Below, piece after piece: positions 8,547-16,167 of a stretch of 18,716 nt of DNA (position 1 is the first letter of the stretch; every line of letters begins with the position of its first letter). The stretch spans positions 1-18,716 of the forward strand of contig JASLRF010000307.1 of NCBI GenBank assembly GCA_030744095.1. Reading direction: 5' to 3'. This stretch comes from Pirellulaceae bacterium. Its GTDB lineage: Bacteria > Planctomycetota > Planctomycetia > Pirellulales > Pirellulaceae. Under the pieces are notes generated by a model that made no database searches, was not told the origin of the DNA, and saw only the letters and a list, made by a program, of their open reading frames with translations. The position numbers and the translations under genes are program-made.

Positions 8547-9518
8547 CTAGGTCACGGCGCACCGTAATGTCTCACCCTTCAAACCGGCCAACAGGTTGTC
8601 GGCCGCAATTTCCGCCATGCCATTGCGGCTGGAGATTGTCGCACTGGCCGCATGTGGGGCGATGACACAGTTGGACACCGACAGTAGCGGGTCATCCATC
8701 AAAATCGGTTCGGGATCAGTGACATCCAGTCCCGCAGCGAAGATCTGACCTGATGTCAGGGCAGCATAAAGATCCGCCTGGTTGTGAATCGGCCCGCGAG
8801 CACTATTGACGAAGACCGCCGTCGGCTTCATCTTGCCAAACGTCTCGGCGTTGAACATACCCTGAGTCGTCTCGTTCAAGTCTGTGTGAACGGACACAAA
8901 ATCAGACTCGGCCAGCAACGTTTCGAAGTCAACCCGACGAGCACGAAACTCGGATTCCGCGTTCTTGTTTTGGTAGTTGTCATGATACAGGACCCGCATA
9001 CCCCAGCCGCCATAACATCGTTTGGCCATCGCCATGCCGATGCGCCCCATGCCGACGATGCCGATGGTCCGACCGATCAAGTCGACTCCGATATGCCCCA
9101 GCGGTTCCCACGTTTTCCAATTCCCGGCGCGGACATAGTCCTGGCATTCGACGATTCGGCGCGCGGCCGAAATCAACAGTGAAAAAGCCATATCCGCCGT
9201 GGCGTCGGTCAGCACATCAGGCGTATTACCAACACGGATGCCGCGCTGCGTCGCCTCGGCGATATCGATGTTGTTGTAGCCGACAGCAAAGTTGCTGATC
9301 ACTTTGAGCTGTGGTCCGGCGGCGTCCATGAATTCCGCATCGACCTTTTCGGTCAACAACGTCAGCACGCCTTGGCAACCAGCGATCCGGTTGAGCAATT
9401 CGTCTCGGGAAGGTGGCAGCGGTTCTCTCCAAACGTCGGCGTCACACGCCGCAACGACACGATCGAGCCCAGCGGCAGGAATTTCACGGGTCACAAAAAC
9501 TTTGCTTCGATCACTCAT
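8547..9518 (-). CDS. D-2-hydroxyacid dehydrogenase (glyoxylate/hydroxypyruvate reductase-like)
   Basis: 323 residues, the usual length of the family. The NAD(P)-binding Rossmann motif GMGRIG is at 156-161. The catalytic triad is visible: Arg241 (NSARGP), Glu270 (DPEP) and His289 (APHAASAT). The substrate-domain signature FAVGYNNID is at 77-85, as in GyaR/GRHPR-type glyoxylate or hydroxypyruvate reductases. These reduce 2-oxo acids to D-2-hydroxy acids, or the reverse, in the cytoplasm. The ATG at 9518 has a clear GGGAG 8 nt upstream. It is transcribed divergently from the class III aminotransferase, and a 2-oxo acid made by transamination is the kind of compound this enzyme could use; that link is inference. 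The exact substrate is not determined. Confidence 0.93.
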   Translation of the reverse strand: MSDRSKVFVTREIPAAGLDRVVAACDADVWREPLPPSRDELLNRIAGCQGVLTLLTEKVDAEFMDAAGPQLKVISNFAVGYNNIDIAEATQRGIRVGNTPDVLTDATADMAFSLLISAARRIVECQDYVRAGNWKTWEPLGHIGVDLIGRTIGIVGMGRIGMAMAKRCYGGWGMRVLYHDNYQNKNAESEFRARRVDFETLLAESDFVSVHTDLNETTQGMFNAETFGKMKPTAVFVNSARGPIHNQADLYAALTSGQIFAAGLDVTDPEPILMDDPLLSVSNCVIAPHAASATISSRNGMAEIAADNLLAGLKGETLRCAVT

Positions 9519-9654
9519 CGCATGCGCTCCCTTGGGTGAGAACTCAGTTGCAGGCGTCTATACTGTCGGCCAGTGTTTGATCTGCCAACATCGCGGGACC
9601 ACACAGGGCCGGTCATGTCGGCCTCATTCGTATCCCTTAGTTGCAGGGCCAGTC
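9519..9654. promoter_or_regulatory. Divergent intergenic region with duplicated start-site sequence
   Basis: The 136 bp between two divergent genes must hold both promoters. A TATACT at 9559-9564 could be a -10 element for the plus-strand gene, but no convincing -35 lies at 16-18 bp from it. AGGGCCGGTCATG (9605-9617) is repeated with one mismatch as AGGGCCAGTCATG (9645-9657), exactly 40 bp apart. The second copy is the ribosome-binding site and ATG of the aminotransferase. The first copy opens a 21-codon frame (9615-9680) that overlaps the true start out of frame. This could be a leader peptide or a simple duplication. Confidence 0.4.
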
Positions 9655-10953
9655 ATGAGTCGTGTTTTCGACCAATATAAGCGGGCCTCCAAGTCGTTGG
9701 CAGGTGGGGTTTCTTCGTCCACACGCGTGAATCAGGCCTTGGGGCATCCACTGTACATCGACCGCGCCGAAGGTTTCCGAGTATGGGATCTGGATGGGCG
9801 GTCCTATATCGACCTTTGCTGCAGCCATGGCGCCACGCTATTGGGCCACGGAGACGCTCGCGTGCAAAGAGCCGTCGAAGGAGCGCTGGCGCGCGGTGCC
9901 GCCTGTTCCTATGAATCCGAGTTGCACGCGGAATTTGCTGCACTCCTCTGTGACACGGTCCCCTCTCTGCAGCGCGTCCGTTTTACGGGTTCCGGGACTG
10001 AAGCGACGATGCACTGTATTCGATTGGCACGTGCGGTGACCGGTCGCACAAAACTGCTTCGATTCGAAGGAAACTTTCATGGCTACCATGATCAGGTGAT
10101 GTTCGGCGCCCGCGAACTGGGTCAGTTTGCACCCCCGCTGTCGCCTCAATCGACGGGCGTGACACCGGGCTTGGATCAACATCTGCTGCAAATTCCGTAC
10201 AACAACGTTGCCATGTTGAATCAAGCGTTCGATCAGCATGGTGATGAACTGGCGGCGGCAATCTGCGAGCCGATCTACTACAACGCCGGTTGTATTTTGC
10301 CAGAGCCCGAGTTCATCGCCACGCTGAGGACGCGAACACGCGAATCCGGCGCGCTGCTGGTTTTCGACGAAGTACTCAGTGCGTTCCGGATGTGCGCCGG
10401 TGGGGCCCAACAGTATCTGGGCGTCACGCCAGACCTGTGCACACTTGGAAAATCCGTTGGCGGCGGGTATCCGTTGAGCGTATTCGGCGGTCGTCAGGAG
10501 CTGATGCAGCGGTTGATGCCACAAGGCGATTGCCAGCACAGCGGTACGTACAACGCGCATCCGGTGGCTGTCGCTGCCGCTCTGGCGGCGGTGGAGACTT
10601 ATCGCGAGGAGTCCTTTTACCCACACATTAATGCGCTAGGCGAACGCTTGATCGAGGGGATCAATGCCGTCTTCCAGCGGCACGGCGTGCCAGGACTCGC
10701 CCGCGGGCTGGGGGCTCGGTTCGGCATCTACTTTGGGATCGACGGTCCGATTCGCAACTATGCCGATGCGCAACAGCACGATCGTCAGCAGATGTTGCGA
10801 TTTATTGCCGCCGCAATCGAGGAAGGTGTCTATTTTCACGACTATGGAGGGGTGGCGTGCCATCATGGCTTCTGTGCGGCGATGACATTGGACGCCGTTG
10901 AAGAGGCGCTGGAAAAGCTCGACAAAGCCGTCGCGCGGTTGACCACGCCCTGA
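9655..10953 (+). CDS. Class III PLP aminotransferase, glutamate-1-semialdehyde aminomutase-like
   Basis: 432 residues from the ATG at 9655, which has AGGG 6 nt upstream. The open frame continues upstream to 9292, but that part is antisense to the neighbouring dehydrogenase and does not look like protein. Class III (acetylornithine/GSA) aminotransferase features: a cofactor phosphate loop GSGTEATMH (112-120), EGNFHGYHD (138-146), the Asp of FDEV at 238 that holds the PLP ring nitrogen, the Schiff-base Lys266 in LGKSVGGGYP, and SGTYNAHPVAVAAA (296-309). Closest in character to the aspartate aminotransferase family/HemL-like group. A housekeeping HemL role is possible but less likely because of the divergent hydroxyacid dehydrogenase and the lack of other haem genes; an amino-acid or amine transaminase is my reading. 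Cytoplasmic. Confidence 0.9.
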   Translation: MSRVFDQYKRASKSLAGGVSSSTRVNQALGHPLYIDRAEGFRVWDLDGRSYIDLCCSHGATLLGHGDARVQRAVEGALARGAACSYESELHAEFAALLCDTVPSLQRVRFTGSGTEATMHCIRLARAVTGRTKLLRFEGNFHGYHDQVMFGARELGQFAPPLSPQSTGVTPGLDQHLLQIPYNNVAMLNQAFDQHGDELAAAICEPIYYNAGCILPEPEFIATLRTRTRESGALLVFDEVLSAFRMCAGGAQQYLGVTPDLCTLGKSVGGGYPLSVFGGRQELMQRLMPQGDCQHSGTYNAHPVAVAAALAAVETYREESFYPHINALGERLIEGINAVFQRHGVPGLARGLGARFGIYFGIDGPIRNYADAQQHDRQQMLRFIAAAIEEGVYFHDYGGVACHHGFCAAMTLDAVEEALEKLDKAVARLTTP

Positions 10954-10956
10954 AAT

Positions 10957-10978
10957 CCGCTCAGCGTTTTGCGAGCGG
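10957..10978 (+). terminator. Weak hairpin after aminotransferase gene
   Basis: CCGCTC (10957-10962) pairs with GAGCGG (10973-10978), with a further GC/GC pairing in the loop. It starts 3 bp after the stop codon and is followed only by TTT, so it is at best a weak intrinsic terminator. Confidence 0.35.
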
Positions 10979-11015
10979 TTTCCGCGGTTCGTTGTGTCTT
11001 GCCGTGTGGGAGAAA

Positions 11016-11090
11016 GGGGGGCGGGAGTCTTTTTCGGGCAGCGACTTACGATCGACAGACGCCGATGGCCGAAAGAGACTCCCGATCCCC
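11016..11090 (+). promoter_or_regulatory. Long leader hairpin upstream of rpmI-rplT
   Basis: The 15 bases 11023-11037 pair with 11069-11083; the single difference becomes a G-U pair in RNA. The pairing continues outward (C22-G84, then the G run 11016-11020 with 11086-11090, with one G-A mismatch) and inward with small internal mismatches (39-40 with 66-67, 42-43 with 63-64). The result is a stem of more than 20 pairs. It could be a regulatory RNA fold, a processing site, or a dispersed palindromic repeat. Confidence 0.5.
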
Positions 11091-11353
11091 GTCACCATTC
11101 AACTTACGTCATCTCATTGAGTGTAGTCGGGGGTATTTCGTGGTTTAGGGCAGGATTAGCGACCGATAAACTCCAGCGGAAAGGCCCAGGCACCGTTCGT
11201 CAAATCGCGGCAGAGCGAAGATTTTGTCTTATTGGCCGACGATCCCCCTTTTCCGTTGGCGCGATACTCTTTAAAATCCGAGGTTCCCACCCTGTGAACC
11301 TCCCAGCAGTGGTGTTCCGCAAGACCGGGACCCAACCAATAGGCGATACGACC

Positions 11354-11557
11354 ATGCCCAAAATGAAGACCCACAAAGGCACCAAGAAGCGATTTCGCCT
11401 GTCTGCGAGTGGTAAGGCCATGCATCGGAAAGCCGGCACGAGCCACTTGGCTCACCGGATCACCAACAAGCGTCGCCGCAACTTGCGCGGCACGGGTGCG
11501 TTGGCGGCGCCAATGGAAAAGAAGATTGCCATCGCCCTCAATGGGTACAGCAACTAA
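11354..11557 (+). CDS. rpmI: 50S ribosomal protein L35
   Basis: 67 residues, very basic, starting MPKMKTHKGTKKRFR and containing the L35 core HRKAGTSHLAHRITNKRRRNLRG. The ATG at 11354 is preferred to in-frame upstream codons because it gives exactly the normal L35 length and N-terminus; an AGGCGA lies about 9 nt upstream. L35 is a small component of the large ribosomal subunit. It is followed after 78 bp by rplT, the conserved rpmI-rplT order. Expression is probably governed by the structured leader upstream. Confidence 0.97.
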   Translation: MPKMKTHKGTKKRFRLSASGKAMHRKAGTSHLAHRITNKRRRNLRGTGALAAPMEKKIAIALNGYSN

Positions 11558-11635
11558 CCACACCCCGCTTCGCGCTCGGGCTAATAACGCTTGCGGTTTG
11601 ATCCGCGGGGGCCTTGATGTGCAAAGGAAAGATCG

Positions 11636-11992
11636 ATGAGAACAACCAAAGGCGCAGCCCGTCGCAAGGCCAAGCGTCGGCTTTTTAACAAAGCCAAGGG
11701 ATTTCGTGGTGGTCGCAGCAAGCTGCTGCGAACAGTAAAAGAAACGCTTATACGATCCGGCGCTTTCGCTTACCGTGACCGCAAGGTTCGCAAGCGCGAC
11801 TTCCGTCGCCTGTGGATTACGCGTTTGAATGCGGCTTGCCGCGAGCACGGGTTGCGCTATAGCGAGTTCATCTTCGGCTTGAAGAAGGCTGGGATCGAAT
11901 TGGACCGCAAGGTCCTCTCTGAAATGGCGATTCACGAGCCGGCGGAATTCGCATCCGTGATTCAACAGGTCAAGAGCGCGATCGCCGCTTGA
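11636..11992 (+). CDS. rplT: 50S ribosomal protein L20
   Basis: 118 residues, the normal length for L20. It starts [15 protein letters not shown] and shows the conserved [14 protein letters not shown] and [28 protein letters not shown] segments, ending in the globular RNA-binding part ([18 protein letters not shown]). L20 is needed early in 50S assembly and in several bacteria also represses its own operon by binding the leader RNA. A good AAAGGA ribosome-binding site stands before the ATG. A compact hairpin follows the stop, before pheS. Confidence 0.98.
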   Translation: MRTTKGAARRKAKRRLFNKAKGFRGGRSKLLRTVKETLIRSGAFAYRDRKVRKRDFRRLWITRLNAACREHGLRYSEFIFGLKKAGIELDRKVLSEMAIHEPAEFASVIQQVKSAIAA

Positions 11993-12008
11993 TTTGGTGA
12001 TGGTGCTC

Positions 12009-12027
12009 GCTGCGCTGACAGCGCAGC
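12009..12027 (+). terminator. Hairpin between rplT and pheS
   Basis: GCTGCGCT (12009-12016) and AGCGCAGC (12020-12027) form a perfect 8-bp GC-rich stem with a 3-nt loop, starting 17 bp after the rplT stop and followed by TTGTT. The T-tract is poor, so it may be a partial terminator, attenuator or RNA-processing/stability hairpin that sets rplT against pheS expression. Confidence 0.5.
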
Positions 12028-12175
12028 TTGTTCGTGTGTGAACATCGTTGTTGGCCGGTGCTCGGCGGATTGCGACGCGGAACCGGTTTTCTCGACCCAT
12101 GGGATTCACGATTGACCGGCTGTGCGATTGACGAGCCAACCTTAACGACAACCGTATTTGGCAGGTGATCCAGCG

Positions 12176-13201
12176 ATGGCTCTCGGCGAGTTTCTTCAAC
12201 AACTTGATGACCTTGCCGGTGACGCGGGAACGGCCTTCGCTGCGGCGACGGATGCGGACCAACTGGAAGCGGCCCGCGTCGAGTTTTTGGGTGCCAAAAG
12301 CGGCCGCCTGAAATCGACGCAAAAGCAGTTGGGTTCGGTCGACAAAGCAGACAAACCCGCGGCCGGCAAACGCTTCAATGAAATCAAGCAACAGATCGAT
12401 GGCGCGTTCAAAGCGGCTCAACAACGGACCGCCAGCGGCGGTGCTGCCGGCGAAGCGACAGGCAAGTTCTTTGATTCTTCCTTGCCCGGCAGCCCGAAAC
12501 TGAATCTTGGGCATCTCCATCCAATCACTCTGACGATCGAAGAGTTGAAGGACATCATGGGTCGGTTGGGGTTTTCCGTCGCCGACGGTCCCGAGATTGA
12601 AGATGAACGCCACAACTTCGAGGCCTTGAACATTCCGCTGGCGCATCCAGCCCGCGACCCACTGGAGAATTTCTACTTGGCGACCGCCAAGAAAACCTCG
12701 CCTGACGTCCTCCTGTTGCGCAGCCAGACCAGCACCGTGCAGATTCGGGTGATGGAAAAGACACCACCGCCAATCCGCATCATCTCACTCGGACGCGTCT
12801 ACCGCCCGGACACCGCCGACGCCACACATTATCCAATGTTTCACCAGATGGAAGGCCTTTGGGTTGACAAGAAAGTCACCATGGCTGACCTGAAGACCGT
12901 GCTGAGATTGTTCGCAACCAGCTACCTTGGCTGCGATGTGCATGTTCGTTTTCGTCCGTCGTTTTTTCCGTTTACCGAACCGAGCGTCGAGGCGGATATG
13001 AGCTGGGGCGACAAGTGGATCGAATTTGGGGGTGCCGGCATGGTTGATCCGAATGTCCTGAGCGCGGTGGGTTACGATCCAGACCGGGTTTCTGGGTTCG
13101 CCTTTGGCTTGGGCATCGAACGGTTATGCATGCGGCGTCACGGCATCACAGATATTCGTGAATTCTATCGGAACGACGTGCGATTTCTCCATCAGTTTTA
13201 G
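12176..13201 (+). CDS. pheS: Phenylalanyl-tRNA synthetase alpha subunit
   Basis: 341 residues from the ATG at 12176, with AGGTGA 7 nt upstream. A TTG at 12158 in the same frame would add 6 residues but overlaps that ribosome-binding site. The N-terminal helical arm (about 1-95) is followed by the class II synthetase core: [19 protein letters not shown] (115-133), motif 2 region [22 protein letters not shown] (206-227), [12 protein letters not shown] (259-270), [10 protein letters not shown] and motif 3 [15 protein letters not shown] (307-321). With PheT it forms the (alpha-beta)2 enzyme that charges tRNA-Phe; alpha holds the catalytic site. pheT follows after 88 bp. No T-box-like leader was recognised in the 183 bp upstream. 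Confidence 0.98.
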   Translation: MALGEFLQQLDDLAGDAGTAFAAATDADQLEAARVEFLGAKSGRLKSTQKQLGSVDKADKPAAGKRFNEIKQQIDGAFKAAQQRTASGGAAGEATGKFFDSSLPGSPKLNLGHLHPITLTIEELKDIMGRLGFSVADGPEIEDERHNFEALNIPLAHPARDPLENFYLATAKKTSPDVLLLRSQTSTVQIRVMEKTPPPIRIISLGRVYRPDTADATHYPMFHQMEGLWVDKKVTMADLKTVLRLFATSYLGCDVHVRFRPSFFPFTEPSVEADMSWGDKWIEFGGAGMVDPNVLSAVGYDPDRVSGFAFGLGIERLCMRRHGITDIREFYRNDVRFLHQF

Positions 13202-13289
13202 TCCACTGTGTTTGTTTTTTCCCAGCCGGAGTTCATGGATGTTTGGGTCCTAGATTCCGAGACGCACCAACCCAATTCGAAGACGCGCG

Positions 13290-15335
13290 ATGATCGTCTC
13301 CTGGAACTGGCTGAAAGATTTTGTCAAACTGGACCTGAACCCAGCTGAGGTCGAGCAGCGGCTGATGATGGCCGGGCTAAACCACGAAGGGACGGAATCG
13401 ATTGGCGACGATCTGGCCATCGATCTGGAAGTCACCAGCAATCGTCCGGATTGCCTCGGACATCTCGGCGTGGCCCGCGAAATTGGTGTATTGTTTCAGC
13501 GCCCTCTGACCTTGCCCGCCGCGCAGCCGACGGCCGCGGGTCCGGCGGTTAACGGCCAGATTCAAGTTCGAATCGATTGCCCCGCGCTTTGCTACCGCTA
13601 TACCGCTCGGGTGATTCGCAAGGCGAAAATTGGTCCGAGCCCGGATTGGTTGGCCAGCCGACTGAGGACGATTGGTATCACGGTGATCAACAACGTGGTT
13701 GATATCAGCAACTATGTGATGATGGAGTGCGGACAGCCACTGCACGCATTTGACCTGGCAACCATCAACGGACAGCAGATCATTGTCCGTGAAGCTGCCA
13801 AAGGTGAAAAGTTCGAGGCCATCGATCACAACACGTATCAGCTTGAGCCAGGCATGTGTGTGATCGCCGATGGCCAGCGCGCCGTGGCATTGGGTGGCGT
13901 TATGGGTGGGGCGGAATCCGAGGTCTCACAGGCGACGACCGATCTGTTGATTGAAGCGGCTGAATTCGCGCCGCTTTCGATTCGCAAAACAGCACGCAGT
14001 TTGAATCTGCATAGCCCGTCGTCGTATCGATTTGAACGGACCATCGATCCCGCAGGTGTGGATTGGGCGAGTCGTCGCTGTTGTGAGCTGATCTTGGATT
14101 TGGCGGGCGGCGAACTAGCCGACGGCGTGGTCGATGTTGGGAACGAGATTGTCGCGCTCCAACCAGTGGTCTTGCGATTACCACAGCTGGAGCGAATTCT
14201 GGGAATCACCGTTCCTCAGGATGAAGTCCGACGCATCCTGACGGCGCTCGGCAACCACGAGGAAAGTGCGGACAACGATGCCGTTCAGGTGATTCCACCT
14301 TCTTGGCGGCGGGACTTGACGCGCGAGATCGACCTGATCGAAGAGGTCGCTCGTATCCACGGCTACGACCAGATTCCGGAAGATGTCGCCGTACCAATGT
14401 GGCCGTCGAACTACAGCGACGCCGAACGCGTCTTGGACAAGTTGCGGAGGGTCATGACTGGCGCCGGTTTCGATGAAGCGATCACAGCCAGCCTGGCCCC
14501 GCAAGAATGGGGCGATCGGTTTTCACCGTGGACCGAGCGAGATCCGATTGTCGCGAGTATGCCGATGAAAGGCATCCTGGCGGACGCTCCAAATGATCTG
14601 GGACAGGCTGATAAAGTTCGCACGAGCCTGCTGCCGAGTTTGTTGGAAGCACGCCGTTACAACGAGTCGGTGGGAAACGTTGGCACCGAGATGTTCGAAA
14701 CTGCAAAGGTCTATTTGCCGCGAGAAGGTGATTTGCCGGTTGAGCCATGGACACTGGCAATCGTTAGCAGCGGAGGTTTTCTCCGCGTCAAGGGTGTGAT
14801 CGAACGGTTAGTTGCGACACTCAATCCGACAATCAAGCTCGAGGTGCAGCCGACCAAGCAGTCGCTACTGGATCACGACCGATCAGCCGAATTGCGGTTG
14901 AAGGGACGCCAATTTGGATTCTTGGGCGAGATTGCACCGCAGGCTGGAAAGCAATTTGGTTTGCGTACTGGCGCTACGGTTGCCGAATTGCGGATTGCCT
15001 CGCTGGAAGAAATCGCTGTGCTCATTCCACAATACGCGCCCCAGATTCCCTACCCGACAATCACACGAGACTTGAATCTGATCGTCGACGAGCAGTTGCT
15101 TTGGAGTGACCTCGCATCCACCGTCAAAGAATCCGCCGGCGAGTTCTTGGAGACGACTGAATATAAAGAGACCTATCGCCGCGAAGAACAGGACGGAACC
15201 GGCAAGAAGCGATTGTTGTTTAGCGTGATTTTCCGGTCTGCCGTAGGCACGTTGACAAACGAGGAAGTCGACCAGATTCGCGACCGGATCGTCGCCGCCA
15301 GTCTCGAGGCGCACGGTGCCAAACTGTTGGTTTAG
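13290..15335 (+). CDS. pheT: Phenylalanyl-tRNA synthetase beta subunit lacking the B2 tRNA-binding domain
   Basis: 681 residues, against about 790-800 for the common bacterial form. The start MIVSWNWLKDFVKLD and MMAGLNHEGTE (B1) is normal, but residues 36-46 lead straight into DLEVTSNRPDCLGHLGVAREI. The OB-fold/EMAPII-like domain B2 (about 100 residues) that normally lies between is missing. The rest is complete: B3/B4 editing region (about 95-275), B5 (about 290-365, with PPSWRRDLTREIDLIEEVARIHGYD), the B6/B7 pseudo-catalytic core, and the C-terminal FDX-ACB anticodon-binding domain (about 585-681, PYPTITRDLNLIVDE). There is no stop or frameshift at the missing segment, so this looks like a real domain absence. 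It still should pair with PheS. The ribosome-binding site is weak (GAAGA). Confidence 0.97.
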   Translation: MIVSWNWLKDFVKLDLNPAEVEQRLMMAGLNHEGTESIGDDLAIDLEVTSNRPDCLGHLGVAREIGVLFQRPLTLPAAQPTAAGPAVNGQIQVRIDCPALCYRYTARVIRKAKIGPSPDWLASRLRTIGITVINNVVDISNYVMMECGQPLHAFDLATINGQQIIVREAAKGEKFEAIDHNTYQLEPGMCVIADGQRAVALGGVMGGAESEVSQATTDLLIEAAEFAPLSIRKTARSLNLHSPSSYRFERTIDPAGVDWASRRCCELILDLAGGELADGVVDVGNEIVALQPVVLRLPQLERILGITVPQDEVRRILTALGNHEESADNDAVQVIPPSWRRDLTREIDLIEEVARIHGYDQIPEDVAVPMWPSNYSDAERVLDKLRRVMTGAGFDEAITASLAPQEWGDRFSPWTERDPIVASMPMKGILADAPNDLGQADKVRTSLLPSLLEARRYNESVGNVGTEMFETAKVYLPREGDLPVEPWTLAIVSSGGFLRVKGVIERLVATLNPTIKLEVQPTKQSLLDHDRSAELRLKGRQFGFLGEIAPQAGKQFGLRTGATVAELRIASLEEIAVLIPQYAPQIPYPTITRDLNLIVDEQLLWSDLASTVKESAGEFLETTEYKETYRREEQDGTGKKRLLFSVIFRSAVGTLTNEEVDQIRDRIVAASLEAHGAKLLV

Positions 15336-15366
15336 AGAGCGACCAACGGGAGCGGGGCATGGCAAC

Positions 15367-15403
15367 CGAGCGATAGCTCGTGGCGGTCCGAGGCACAGCC
15401 TCG
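15367..15403. terminator. Twin short hairpins between convergent genes
   Basis: CGAGC-GATA-GCTCG (15367-15380) and CGAGGC-ACA-GCCTCG (15389-15403) are two perfect small stems. They fill the 68-bp gap between the end of pheT and the end of the convergent HTH gene, the second directly abutting the HTH stop codon. Neither has a long T-run. A bidirectional termination or mRNA 3'-end role fits the position. Confidence 0.45.
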
Positions 15404-15946
15404 TTAGTCGTCGTCCAAGTTGTCTGGAATCAAGTCCTCGGACATGCGACGTTCCACAATGCGGCCGAATTCTTCGAGGCTGCGGCGCTGCCCAAATTGA
15501 TGCCAAGGGCTGACATGCTCCAGTTCAGGCATGATTTCGACCAGCTGCGAGACCAGAGTTTCGGCCATTCGTGTCACGCTGGCCGTTGGCGAGCGCTCCT
15601 CGATTGCTTTGGCGGTCTTCATAAGCCGAATCAATCGGGCACGTTCCAAAACCGGTCGCGACAGCGGCTCGTCAGTTTCCTCGACCAGATCCGTCAAAGG
15701 AACATCAAGAGCTTTTTGCCATTTATGCAAATCGCTCAGCCGAAGGTCTGTGGATTCCTGTTCTTGTAAGCGAAGGCTGCGAATATCGCTGCCCATCTGG
15801 CGTGCGGCGCTGCGGAGCGAGACCCCTTCTTGCAGACGAACCGTACGGATCCGATGAAGGGCGTTTGACGACTCGTTTCTCTCGTCGTTTTTCGAGATTA
15901 CGGGTGTTGGGACGGGATCCGCCCCTGCCAAATCGGCGATGGCCAT
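15404..15946 (-). CDS. HTH (Xre/Cro-like) DNA-binding protein
   Basis: 180 residues from the ATG at 15946, which has a strong GGAG 7 nt upstream; an upstream in-frame start at 15976 lacks one. Residues about 30-90 (LHRIRTVRLQEGVSLRSAARQM ... LRLSDLHKWQKALDVPLTDLVEE, shown in part) have the spacing of a lambda-repressor/Xre-type helix-turn-helix: helix 2 SLRSAARQM, a recognition-helix region around SDIRSLRLQE, and the typical closing LSDLHKWQKALDVPL. The C-terminal half is helical (about 98-140) and ends in a very acidic tail (DNLDDD). No known effector domain is recognised, so it is a likely transcription regulator of unknown targets. It lies 221 bp downstream of the GT2-like gene on the same strand and convergent to pheT. 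Confidence 0.75.
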   Translation of the reverse strand: MAIADLAGADPVPTPVISKNDERNESSNALHRIRTVRLQEGVSLRSAARQMGSDIRSLRLQEQESTDLRLSDLHKWQKALDVPLTDLVEETDEPLSRPVLERARLIRLMKTAKAIEERSPTASVTRMAETLVSQLVEIMPELEHVSPWHQFGQRRSLEEFGRIVERRMSEDLIPDNLDDD

Positions 15947-16167
15947 AGTGCTTCTCCTCTGTCCAAGAAACCGCATGCACTCAGTAGCGCGACTCCTTCG
16001 GTGTCATGCGTCCAGTCGGGTGTTCCTGTCCCGGCTGCATATTTGGACGCGATTACGCGAACGAGCGTTCCCGAGATATTGACCATTTTTCCGATTGAAA
16101 CGGATCACCGGCCGTTGGACCAAAGAAAGGTGTCACAAGCTGTTACCGAGAAAGAGCTTGCGACATG

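Larger units (their letters stand above)
10954..11353 (+). other. 400-bp leader upstream of rpmI, no gene
   Basis: This gap between the aminotransferase and rpmI carries no credible protein gene. An open frame in phase with rpmI starting at 10994 has no family character, and the L35 start is obvious at 11354. The region holds the weak hairpin at 10957, the long hairpin at 11016-11090, and a perfect 7-bp inverted repeat GAGGTTC/GAACCTC (11280-11286 and 11296-11302, 9-nt loop) about 50 bp before rpmI. infC, the usual gene upstream of rpmI, is absent. The length and structures suit a regulated untranslated leader, since rpmI-rplT operons in other bacteria are controlled by L20 binding to such leaders. 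I could not recognise a known L20-leader or T-box consensus in it. Confidence 0.5.

Noticed and set aside
8241..8567. A 108-codon plus-strand frame (and several minus frames) across the 8216-8546 gap
   Set aside because: They are open only because they run through the repeat element. They have no ribosome-binding site of note and overlap the end of the dehydrogenase gene.
9292..9654. Upstream extension of the aminotransferase frame by 121 codons
   Set aside because: It is antisense to the dehydrogenase gene, lacks family similarity, and the ATG at 9655 has a ribosome-binding site and a normal N-terminus.
9838..10626. A 262-codon minus-strand open frame inside the aminotransferase
   Set aside because: Shadow of a clear PLP-enzyme gene with its catalytic lysine and aspartate in place.
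11156..12646. A 496-codon minus-strand open frame antisense to rpmI, rplT and pheS
   Set aside because: It is the complement of three unmistakable conserved genes, and its translation has no family character. Long antisense frames are expected in GC-rich coding DNA.
13235..13348. A 37-codon plus-strand frame (ATG at 13235) overlapping the start of pheT
   Set aside because: GGAG is only 3 nt from the ATG and the frame is short with no recognisable peptide. It could be chance; comparison with relatives would be needed to revive it.
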